Part shown: piece by piece, positions 1-8,700 of the stretch
Position numbering within the stretch: position 1 is the first letter of the stretch
Layout: each line of letters begins with the position of its first letter
Notes under the pieces: model-generated
The model's database searches: none
What the model saw: only the letters and a program-made list of their open reading frames with translations
Told to the model about the DNA's origin: nothing
Program-made: the position numbers and the translations under genes
Assembly: GCA_910588955.1 (NCBI GenBank)
Contig: CAJURQ010000040.1
Coordinates: 1 to 27,085 of the forward strand
Length of the DNA stretch: 27,085 nt
Direction: 5' to 3'
Origin: an uncultured Lachnospiraceae bacterium
Lineage (GTDB): Bacteria > Bacillota > Clostridia > Lachnospirales > Lachnospiraceae

Positions 1-72
1 GATATTAAAAAGAAAGGAAGTTATGGTGTTTTTGCTTCTATAAACATCATACAAGGGAAAAATGGCAGATAA
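1..72 (+). CDS. 3' end of an upstream gene, partial and unidentified
   Basis: Frame 1 is open from the first base and ends in TAA at 70-72, so its last 11 bases overlap the gyrB start at 62. The visible tail is 23 residues and ends in QGKNGR. In Firmicutes the gene before gyrB is commonly recF or a small regulator such as remB, but the tail is too short to tell which, if either. The overlap suggests translational coupling and would explain why gyrB has only a weak, closely spaced Shine-Dalgarno sequence. A chance open frame of this length cannot be excluded. Confidence 0.45.
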   Translation, partial: DIKKKGSYGVFASINIIQGKNGR

Positions 73-2002
73 TTTTGAAGAAATGAATAACAGTGAATAC
101 GGTGCGGATCAAATACAAATTTTAGAAGGTCTTGAAGCAGTCAGAAAAAGACCCGGTATGTATATCGGCAGCACTTCCCTGAGAGGTCTTCATCATCTTG
201 TCTATGAAATCGTTGACAACTCCGTGGATGAGGCGCTTGCCGGTTTCTGTACGGAAATTTATGTGACGATCAATCAAGATAATTCTATCACTGTGGAAGA
301 TAACGGGCGTGGCATTCCGGTAGGAATCAATCACAAAGCGGGTATTCCCGCTGTGGAAGTAGTGTTTACTGTTCTTCATGCGGGCGGAAAATTCGGCGGC
401 GGCGGATACAAAGTATCCGGTGGTTTGCACGGCGTAGGCGCTTCTGTGGTAAATGCGCTCTCCGACTGGCTGGAAGTAGATATCTGTCATGAAGGTAAAG
501 TGTATCATCAGCGTTATGAGAGAGGACATGCCTGCAATAAACTGAAAATAATCGGGGATTGTGCGCCGGACAAGACAGGCACAAGAGTGCAGTTCAAACC
601 TGATGGCACGATTTTTGAAGATACGGTATTTGAATACGATACCTTGAAAACGAGACTTCGCGAGACGGCTTTTTTGACAAAAGGCTTAAAAATTGTCTTA
701 AAGGACGCCAGAGGCGGACAGGAACAGGAAAAAACATTCCATTATGAGGGCGGTATCAAGGAATTTGTTACATACCTGAATAGAAGTAAGGAATTTTTGT
801 ACGAGCATATTATGTATTTTGAGGGAATGAAGAACGGTGTCTATGTGGAGGTCGCACTGCAGCACAACGATTCTTACAATGAGAGCGTTTATACCTTCGT
901 AAACAATATTAATACACCGGAAGGCGGCACGCATCTGGTCGGTTTCAGAAACGCTTTGACAAAAACCTTCAATGATTATGCGAGAAACAATAAACTTTTG
1001 AAAGACAGCGAGCCGAATCTTTCCGGCGAGGATATCAGAGAAGGTCTGACGGCGATTATCAGTGTTAAGATTGAAGATCCGCAGTTTGAGGGACAGACAA
1101 AGCAGAAACTCGGAAATTCCGAAGCGAGGGGCGCAGTGGATAATGTTGTGAGCGAGCAGCTTACCTACTTTTTAGAGCAGAATCCTTCTGTGGCGAAGAT
1201 AATCTGCGAGAAATCCATCTTGGCACAGAGGGCGAGAGAAGCGGCGAGAAAAGCAAGAGATTTGACCCGCCGTAAGACAGCTTTGGAGGGAACGGCTCTT
1301 CCCGGAAAATTAGCGGACTGTTCCGATAAAGACCCGAAAAATTGTGAAATTTATATCGTTGAGGGAGATTCCGCAGGCGGATCTGCAAAAACGGCAAGAA
1401 GCCGTGCGACACAGGCGATCCTTCCCCTCCGCGGTAAAATTTTGAATGTGGAAAAAGCGCGTCTTGACAAAATATATGCCAATGCGGAAATCAAAGCGAT
1501 GATAACGGCTTTCGGCACGGGAATCCATGAGGATTTTGATATTTCCAAACTTCGTTATGATAAGATTATCATTATGACGGATGCGGATGTGGACGGCGCC
1601 CATATCGCAACTTTGATGCTTACGTTTATTTATCGTTTTATGCCGGAACTGATCAAGCAGGGACATGTATATCTGGCAAAACCGCCTTTATATAAGCTGG
1701 AGAAGAACAGACAGGTTTGGTATGCCTACAGTGATGATGAGCTGGACGCTATCTTAGCTGAAGTAGGGCGTGACCAGAACAATAAGATTCAGCGTTATAA
1801 AGGTCTGGGTGAGATGGATGCGGATCAGCTCTGGGAGACGACGATGGATCCCGAAAGAAGAATTCTTCTCCGTGTGAATTTTAATGAGGAGGAGGAGTCT
1901 GAGGTAGATCTTACCTTTAACACGCTGATGGGAGACAAGGTAGAACCTCGCAGAATTTTCATTGAAGAGAATGCGAAATTTGTTAAGAATTTAGACATCT
2001 AA
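62..2002 (+). CDS. gyrB: DNA gyrase subunit B
   Basis: This is the ATPase subunit of DNA gyrase (GyrA2GyrB2), which introduces negative supercoils into DNA using ATP. The GHKL ATPase motifs are visible: E49 and N53 in YEIVDNSVDEA, D80 in EDNGRG, and the lid glycines GGLHGVG at 120-126. The TOPRIM domain has E434 in EGDSAGGSA, PLRGKILNVEKA after it, and the metal-binding triad D507/D509/D511 in TDADVDGAH. The C-terminus contains the usual QRYKGLGEMDADQLWETTMDP segment. At 646 residues it is a normal Gram-positive-length GyrB without the large proteobacterial insertion. The start at 62 has only AAGGG a few bases upstream; M8 at position 83 is an alternative. gyrA follows after 18 bp, so the two are surely co-transcribed. 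ParE is the only close alternative, and the adjacent gyrA argues against it. Confidence 0.98.
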   Translation: MADNFEEMNNSEYGADQIQILEGLEAVRKRPGMYIGSTSLRGLHHLVYEIVDNSVDEALAGFCTEIYVTINQDNSITVEDNGRGIPVGINHKAGIPAVEVVFTVLHAGGKFGGGGYKVSGGLHGVGASVVNALSDWLEVDICHEGKVYHQRYERGHACNKLKIIGDCAPDKTGTRVQFKPDGTIFEDTVFEYDTLKTRLRETAFLTKGLKIVLKDARGGQEQEKTFHYEGGIKEFVTYLNRSKEFLYEHIMYFEGMKNGVYVEVALQHNDSYNESVYTFVNNINTPEGGTHLVGFRNALTKTFNDYARNNKLLKDSEPNLSGEDIREGLTAIISVKIEDPQFEGQTKQKLGNSEARGAVDNVVSEQLTYFLEQNPSVAKIICEKSILAQRAREAARKARDLTRRKTALEGTALPGKLADCSDKDPKNCEIYIVEGDSAGGSAKTARSRATQAILPLRGKILNVEKARLDKIYANAEIKAMITAFGTGIHEDFDISKLRYDKIIIMTDADVDGAHIATLMLTFIYRFMPELIKQGHVYLAKPPLYKLEKNRQVWYAYSDDELDAILAEVGRDQNNKIQRYKGLGEMDADQLWETTMDPERRILLRVNFNEEEESEVDLTFNTLMGDKVEPRRIFIEENAKFVKNLDI

Positions 2003-2020
2003 ACAGAAAGGCATTAAAAA

Positions 2021-4597
2021 ATGGATGATAAGATTTTTGATAAGATAGAGGACGTCGATCTTAAGAAAAAGATGGAAGATTCTTATATCGATTATGCCAT
2101 GAGCGTCATTGCCGCTCGTGCGTTGCCGGATGTGAGAGACGGTTTGAAACCTGTACAGCGCCGCGTCCTTTATTCCATGATCGAATTGAATAACGGTCCG
2201 GATAAGCCTCACAGAAAGAGCGCCCGTATCGTCGGTGATACCATGGGTAAATATCATCCTCACGGCGACAGCTCCATTTATGGCGCGCTGGTAAATATGG
2301 CGCAGGACTGGTCCACCAGATATCCGCTTGTGGACGGACATGGGAATTTCGGTTCCATGGACGGCGACGGCGCGGCGGCAATGCGTTACACGGAGGCGCG
2401 TCTCAGCAAAATTTCCATGGAACTTCTCGCCGATATCAATAAAAATACCGTGGATTTCGTGCCGAACTTTGACGATACGGAGAAAGAACCTGTGGTTCTG
2501 CCGAGCCGTTACCCGAACCTTCTCGTAAACGGTACGACAGGTATTGCGGTCGGTATGGCTACCAACATTCCGCCTCACAATCTGCGTGAAGTGACGAATG
2601 CCGTTGTCAAAATTATTGATAATCAGGTTAATGAGAGCAGACAGACGGATTTGGATGAACTGCTGCAGGTTGTCAAAGCGCCCGATTTTCCCACCGGCGG
2701 TATTATTTTAGGTACAAAAGGCGCGGAGGAAGCGTACCGTACGGGACGCGGCAAGGTCAGAGTCCGCGCGGTCACGGAAATTGAGACAATGGACAACGGA
2801 AAGAGCCGTATTATCGTGACGGAGCTTCCCTATATGGTAAATAAGGCAAACTTGATTTTGAAGATTGCCGATCTGGTAAAGTTGAAAAAAATCGACGGTA
2901 TCACAGACCTGCGGGATGAGACAAACCGCGAAGGTATGAGAATCGTTATCGAGCTGAGGAAGGACGCCAACGCGAATGTAATCTTAAATCAGCTTTACAA
3001 GCATACGCAGCTTCAGGATTCCTTTGGCGTAATTATGCTTGCACTTGTCAATAACGAGCCGAAGGTGATGAATCTTCTGGATATGTTGACTTATTATCTC
3101 GATCACCAGAAAGATGTGGTGACGAGAAGAACGAAATACGATCTCGATAAAGCGGAGGAGAGGGATCACATTTTACAGGGTTTGCTCATTGCTCTGGATA
3201 ACATTGATGAAGTCATCCAGATTATGAGAAGCAGCCGCACCACCCCCATAGCGAAAGAGAGATTGATGGAACGTTTCGGACTTTCCGATGCACAGGCACA
3301 GGCGATTGCGGATATGCGTCTGCGTGCGTTGACAGGACTGGAAAGGGAAAAGCTTGAGAACGAGCATGAAGAACTCCTCAAAAAGATTCAGGAGTTAAAG
3401 GCGATTCTGGCAGATGAGAAGCTTCTGCTTGGCGTGATCAAGGAGGAGATGTTGATCACTGCTGAAAAGTACGGCGACGACAGAAGAAGTAAGATCGGAT
3501 ATGACGTTTACGATATCAATATGGAGGATTTGATTCCGAGAGACAATACCGTAATCGCCATGACCAGCCTCGGTTATATCAAGCGCATGACGGTGGACAA
3601 TTTCAAGTCCCAGAACCGCGGCGGTAAGGGAATCAAGGGAATGCAGACCATTGAAGAAGATTACATCGAGGATCTTCTCATGACGACAACCCACCATTAC
3701 CTCATGTTCTTTACGAACTACGGCAGGGTGTACCGTCTGAAAGCATATGAGATTCCCGAGGCAAGCCGTACCGCAAGAGGTATTGCAATTGTCAATATTT
3801 TACAGTTAAATCCGGGTGAAAAAATTTCGGCTATGATTCCGATCAAAGACTACGAAGAGAACAAAAATCTCTTTATGGTGACAAAACGCGGCATTGTGAA
3901 AAAAACTTCCATCATGGAATTTTCCAATGTCAGGAAAAACGGTTTAGCAGCTATTAATCTGAGGGATGATGATGAACTGATTGAGGTAAAAACGACTTCC
4001 AGCGAGACAGATATTTTCCTTGTCACGAAACATGGCATGTGCATCCGTTTTAAAGAGACGGACGTAAGACCTACCGGCAGATCTTCCATGGGTGTGATTG
4101 GTATGAACTTGTCAGACAGAGACGAAATTGTCGGTATGCAGTTAGACCATCAGGGAGATTCTCTTCTGATCGTGTCAGAAAACGGCATGGGTAAGCGGAC
4201 GTATCTGGAAGAGTTTACCGTGCAGAAACGCGGCGGCAAGGGCTTAAAGTGCTATAAGATTACGGAAAAAACAGGTAATGTGGTCGGCGTAAAAGCTGTC
4301 AATGACGATCACGAAATTATGATGATTACCACGGAAGGAATCATCATCCAGCTCCGTATGGAAGATATCTCAACCCTCGGCAGAATCACTTCCGGCGTGA
4401 AGATGATCAATCTGGACGATAATGTGAAAGTGGCGAAAATTGCCAAGGTTCGGGAAAAGATCAGCAACGGTGAGGAAGAGTTTGAGAATATCGACGATGC
4501 CATGGAGGAAATACCTGAGGAGGAGAAGTATAATATCCCTGAGGATTATGATGACGGGAAAGAATTAAACTTACCTAAAGAAGAAGAGAACGAATAA
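2021..4597 (+). CDS. gyrA: DNA gyrase subunit A
   Basis: This is the DNA cleavage and rejoining subunit of gyrase. The catalytic tyrosine is Y123 in AAAMRYTEARL. The breakage-reunion domain starts near residue 20 with SYIDYAMSVIAARALPDVRDGLKP. The C-terminal beta-pinwheel carries a GyrA-box, Q531NRGGKG, and a second box-like QKRGGKG at 735-741, as other Gram-positive GyrA proteins have; this separates it from ParC. The last 35 residues or so form an acidic tail ending in PKEEENE. In the quinolone-resistance region, HPHGDSSIYG has S84 (equivalent to E. coli S83) but G88 where E. coli has D87. The length of 858 residues is normal. The gene sits 18 bp after gyrB with an AAAGG ribosome binding site. 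Confidence 0.98.
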   Translation: MDDKIFDKIEDVDLKKKMEDSYIDYAMSVIAARALPDVRDGLKPVQRRVLYSMIELNNGPDKPHRKSARIVGDTMGKYHPHGDSSIYGALVNMAQDWSTRYPLVDGHGNFGSMDGDGAAAMRYTEARLSKISMELLADINKNTVDFVPNFDDTEKEPVVLPSRYPNLLVNGTTGIAVGMATNIPPHNLREVTNAVVKIIDNQVNESRQTDLDELLQVVKAPDFPTGGIILGTKGAEEAYRTGRGKVRVRAVTEIETMDNGKSRIIVTELPYMVNKANLILKIADLVKLKKIDGITDLRDETNREGMRIVIELRKDANANVILNQLYKHTQLQDSFGVIMLALVNNEPKVMNLLDMLTYYLDHQKDVVTRRTKYDLDKAEERDHILQGLLIALDNIDEVIQIMRSSRTTPIAKERLMERFGLSDAQAQAIADMRLRALTGLEREKLENEHEELLKKIQELKAILADEKLLLGVIKEEMLITAEKYGDDRRSKIGYDVYDINMEDLIPRDNTVIAMTSLGYIKRMTVDNFKSQNRGGKGIKGMQTIEEDYIEDLLMTTTHHYLMFFTNYGRVYRLKAYEIPEASRTARGIAIVNILQLNPGEKISAMIPIKDYEENKNLFMVTKRGIVKKTSIMEFSNVRKNGLAAINLRDDDELIEVKTTSSETDIFLVTKHGMCIRFKETDVRPTGRSSMGVIGMNLSDRDEIVGMQLDHQGDSLLIVSENGMGKRTYLEEFTVQKRGGKGLKCYKITEKTGNVVGVKAVNDDHEIMMITTEGIIIQLRMEDISTLGRITSGVKMINLDDNVKVAKIAKVREKISNGEEEFENIDDAMEEIPEEEKYNIPEDYDDGKELNLPKEEENE

Positions 4598-4606
4598 TAC
4601 ACTTAG

Positions 4607-4633
4607 GAGAATGCCTTAAAAACAGGCATTCTC
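4607..4633 (+). terminator. hairpin after gyrA, probable terminator
   Basis: A perfect 10-bp stem, GAGAATGCCT at 4607-4616 with AGGCATTCTC at 4624-4633, has a 7-nt A-rich loop. The downstream tail, TGCATTTATG, is not a good U-tract, so termination may be partial and the phosphoesterase gene may be read through from gyrA. Confidence 0.5.
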
Positions 4634-4652
4634 TGCATTTATGAGGAAAAGT

Positions 4653-5522
4653 ATGAGTGATTATAAAATAGCTGTCATAGGAGATATTCACAGTAATTAT
4701 GTGGGGCTTGAGAGGTGTATCGAACATGCCTTAAAGCAAGATCCCGATGAGTTTTTGTTTCTCGGGGATTATATCAGCGACTGTCCCTATCCGCAGAAAA
4801 CAATGAAGATTGTCTATGAGATGGATCGCGATTATAAGTGCCGTTTTATCCGGGGAAACCGGGAAGATTATATGCTGAACCACAGGAAAAATCCGGAGGA
4901 ACGGTGGACGTATTCTTCTGCCAGTGGCAATCTGCTTTACACTTATGAAAATCTGACAGAACGGGATTTTCAATTTTTTGAAAGTCTTGCTATTAATGGT
5001 TATTATGAGAGAGAGGGATATCAGCCTTTTCGTTATTGTCATGGTTCCTTAGTTCGTTCCAATGAGATATTGGAACCGAACGGTGAAAATACCATCCAGA
5101 TTATGAAAGGTCTTGATGTGAATTTACTGATATCCGGACATGTACATTTTCAGGAAGAAAAGGTATACGATGGCAAGAAGATACTGCATCCGGGCTCGGT
5201 GGGTGTTCCCTGGTATTTTGACGGAAGAACGCAGTATATGATGCTTCACGGGTCGAAAAGAGGATGGGAAGCGGAATTTTTTCAACTGGATTATGATGTG
5301 GAAAAATTGGTAAAGGATTTTGAAACTTCCGGGTTAAATGAAAAATCGCTGGCATGGTCGAAAATCACAATTCACACGCTTCGTACAGGTACCGACCATA
5401 ATTTGGCATGTCTGACACGGGCAAAAGAGTTGTGTAGGGAGGTAGAAGAGGGTGTTATCTGGCCGGATATTCCTGAAAAATACTGGCAGCAGGCATTACA
5501 GGAATTTGGAATAGAAAATTAG
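4653..5522 (+). CDS. calcineurin-like metallophosphoesterase, YfcE/MJ0936-like
   Basis: This is a cytoplasmic two-metal phosphoesterase of the calcineurin-like superfamily; the substrate is unknown. The metal-site motifs appear in order: GDIHSN (residues 10-15), GDY (38-40), GNRE (68-71, in place of GNHD/E), CHGS (129-132) and GHVH (162-165), then HPGSVGVP. The roughly 200-residue catalytic core is followed by a further 80 residues of no recognised domain. An in-frame ATG at 4641 lies just 8 bases after the gyrA hairpin with no ribosome binding site. The ATG at 4653 is preceded by GAGG with 6-nt spacing and begins directly at the first strand of the fold, so it is preferred, giving 289 residues. 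A strong terminator follows. Confidence 0.85.
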   Translation: MSDYKIAVIGDIHSNYVGLERCIEHALKQDPDEFLFLGDYISDCPYPQKTMKIVYEMDRDYKCRFIRGNREDYMLNHRKNPEERWTYSSASGNLLYTYENLTERDFQFFESLAINGYYEREGYQPFRYCHGSLVRSNEILEPNGENTIQIMKGLDVNLLISGHVHFQEEKVYDGKKILHPGSVGVPWYFDGRTQYMMLHGSKRGWEAEFFQLDYDVEKLVKDFETSGLNEKSLAWSKITIHTLRTGTDHNLACLTRAKELCREVEEGVIWPDIPEKYWQQALQEFGIEN

Positions 5523-5542
5523 AATAGAAGGTTAGGACAGAG

Positions 5543-5572
5543 AAAGATGGTTGTTGTCAGCCATCTTTTTTT
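5543..5572 (+). terminator. intrinsic terminator after the metallophosphoesterase
   Basis: An 11-bp stem, AAAGATGGTTG at 5543-5553 with CAGCCATCTTT at 5558-5568, has one wobble pair and a TTGT loop. A run of T continues to 5572. It separates the phosphoesterase from the giant surface gene. Confidence 0.88.
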
Positions 5573-5731
5573 AATTGACCATTCTGTAACGGATATCATG
5601 CAATCTATACCGCAAAACGTGCAAACTGTGCCAGATGGGTTGTTATTATAGGTTGGTTTGGTAAGATGAATACACAAGATAAAACGGCACATAAGAAACA
5701 TAAAAAGGTGCAGAATGGAGGAATCATTACA

Positions 5732-8700
5732 ATGAGAAAAAGGAAAGGAAATCTGTTGCAAAGAATCATGGCGTCGATGCTTTCGGCGGTGCTGATTGCG
5801 GGTATGGTACTGGATGCGGTTCCTCTAACCGTCCTTGCACAGGAAAATTCGGGTGGGGGGTATAACGAGGCGGAGGAAAGAGTCGTAGAGAATCCAGTGA
5901 CAGAGGAAGCAGCAGAACCGGAATCAGGGGAAAAAGAAAGCATACCAGGATCCGGAGAAGGCGCGCAGGAATCTGACGGAGAAAAAAATGCAGTAGATCC
6001 TGCGGTCAAGAAAACCGAAGACACAGAAGAACCGGGAGAAATGAAAAAGCCTGTGGAGAATCCGGCGGAGGAAGGACAGGACGATGTATCGGGACAGGAA
6101 TCGGCTGCGGCGGAAGAAGGAGCAGGCAATACCAGCAGTAACGATGTACAGTCGGATAAACCGACAGCGCCGCAGAAAGTGGTGCGGGCTGTAAGTGCAG
6201 CGGTACAGGAAGAAGAGATTACGCCTGTTACGGGCGAGGGCTGGGTGATTGACAGTGCCGGAAAGCTGACGATTGAGTCGGAGGCCGGGATGAAACACTG
6301 GAGAGAATATACGGAAGGCTTAACCAATCCACATAAGATCAATGTAAAAGCAGTGGAGTTTAATGCGGCCGTGACATATTTAGAGGACAATGTGTTTAAC
6401 GGGTGCAAAAATCTTACCAGTATAACAATACCAGAGAGCGTGAAAAGCATAGAGGATGGTGCGTTTTATGCATGCAGAAGTCTGGAAAACATAACGATTC
6501 CGGAAGGGGTGACAAGTATTGGAGCTGCTGCATTTCAGGAGTGCGAAAAACTTACAAGTATAGCGATTCCAAACAGCGTGACAAACATATATCCTTCTAC
6601 GTTTCAGAGCTGCACCAGTCTTACAAGTATAGCAATTCCGGACAGTGTGACAGACATATGGGAGCTTGCGTTTTATGAATGCATAAGTCTGAAAAACATA
6701 ACGATTCCGAAGAATGCGAAAAGCATAGGGATGGGCGCGTTTAGTGCATGTAGCGGTCTGACAGAAATAACGATTCCAGACAGCATGACAAGTATAGGAG
6801 TGGCTGCATTCAGGGAATGCAGCAATCTGGAAAGCGTAATCATGGAGGGAAGCAAGCCGCCAGTGCTGGAAGAAATGCAAGAGATTACAGCGCAGTTTAC
6901 AGGCTGTAAGTTCGTGACGGAAAACGCGAAGGGCATAAAAGTGCCGGCGGGAACTGCGAATGCATATAAAGCCGAATGGGAGGAATGGGCAGAATTTATT
7001 ACAGACGGGACAGACGATACGGAGGACGATCTCATTGTCTCTGGCAAGGGTTGGAGGATTGACAGTACCGGAAAGCTGACGATTGATTCCGATGCCGGGA
7101 TGGATGACTGGTCGCAGAATGGATCGCCGAGTCATGCTGACAATATAAACAGCGTAGAAATGAATACCGATGGTTCTGTGACGCGCATAGGAAAGTATGC
7201 ATTTTATCGAAGTAAGATAACAAGCATAATAATTCCGGACAGTGTGATTTCCATAGGAGGGAACGCGTTTGGGAAATGCAGTAACCTGACAAGTATCACC
7301 ATTCCAGATAGTGTGACGACCATAGGTGGTTATCTGTTTGTAGAGTGCAGTAGTCTGAACGAAGTAACGCTTCCGTCGGGCATGACAAGCATAGCGAGTG
7401 GTATGTTTAAGAACTGCAACCTTCTGAAAGGCATAACAATCCCGGAAAGTGTGACGGAAATCGAAGATGAAGCTTTTCAAAGCTGCACAGGTCTGACAGC
7501 CATAACAATCCCGGAAAGTGTGACAAGCATCGGGGGATCGGCGTTTTATGGATGTAGCAAGCTGAGCGGAATTACCATTCCTTCCAGTGTTGAAATCATC
7601 CAAAGTCGGGCGTTTCAAAACTGCAGCAGTCTGGAAACCGTAACTATGAAGGGAGACACACCGCCGACGCTTGCCGCATCAGGAAGCGGGAATACAGCGC
7701 ATTTTGAAGGCTGTAAGTTCGTGACGGAAAACGCGAAGGGCATAAAAGTGCCGGCGGGAACTGCGAATGCATATAAAGCCGAATGGGAGGAATGGGCAGA
7801 ATTTATTACAGACGGGACAGACGATACGGAGGACGATCTCATTGTCTCTGGCAAGGGTTGGAGGATTGACAGTACCGGAAAGCTGACGATTGAGTCGGCT
7901 GAAGGGATGACAAACTGGGTGAATGAGGGACGGGGAGATCATAAGAAAGACGTAATAAGCGCAGAAATAGAAATGAATAACGCGAACCCCATAACGACCA
8001 TAGGTAGTTATGCGTTTGCAGATTGTTCTCAGTTAGCAAGTATAACAATTGCGGATAGTGTGGAAAGCATTGGGACATGGGCGTTTAATAAGTGTACAAG
8101 TCTGAACGATGTCAAGCTATCAAACCAGCTGCAAAGCATAGGAGAGTATACATTTTCTGAATGTGGTGCATTGGAAGAGATCACGATTCCAGATAACGTG
8201 ACAAGCATCGGGGGATGGGCGTTTGAGAAGTGCAGCAGTCTGACAGCTATCACGATTCCAGATAGCGTGACGACCATGGGTATTCGTCTGTTTTTCAATT
8301 GCACAAGTCTGAGAGATGTAACGCTCCCATCGGGCATGGAAAGCATACAGAACGAGATGTTTAGCGGCTGCAGCCAGTTGGCAGGCATAATAATCCCGGA
8401 TGGTGTGACAAGCATCGGGGCATGGGCGTTTAGAGAGTGCGGTCTGGAAGGTATAACGTTCCCGTCTGGCGTGACGGAAATTAAATATGGAGCTTTTCGA
8501 GACTGCAAAGCTTTGACAGCCATAACGATTCCGGCCAATGTGACAAGTATAGGGCATTGGGCATTTGACGGCTGCAGCAGTCTGGAAACCGTAACTATGA
8601 AGGGAGACACACCGCCGACGCTTGCCGCATCAGGAAGCGGGAATACAGCGCATTTTACAGGCTGTAAGTTTGTGACAGATAACACGGAGGGCATAAAAGT

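Noticed and set aside
23..43. Six-codon frame with a good ribosome binding site before gyrB (MVFLLL)
   Set aside because: It sits inside the apparent tail of an upstream coding frame that ends at 72 and overlaps gyrB; a leader peptide is less likely than chance.
3611..4243. Two GyrA-box-like motifs in gyrA as a possible duplication
   Set aside because: Bacillus GyrA has the same two RGGKG/RGGRG-type loops in its beta-pinwheel, so this is ordinary.
6380..7618. Long open frame of 412 codons on the minus strand
   Set aside because: It lies wholly inside the LRR region of the giant plus-strand gene and arises from the 69-bp periodicity of that gene; its translation has no ribosome binding site or recognisable domain.
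6400..8600. Regular repeats that might suggest a CRISPR array
   Set aside because: The period is 69 bp with variable sequence and a continuous reading frame of 23-residue LRR units; there are no constant repeats with unrelated spacers.
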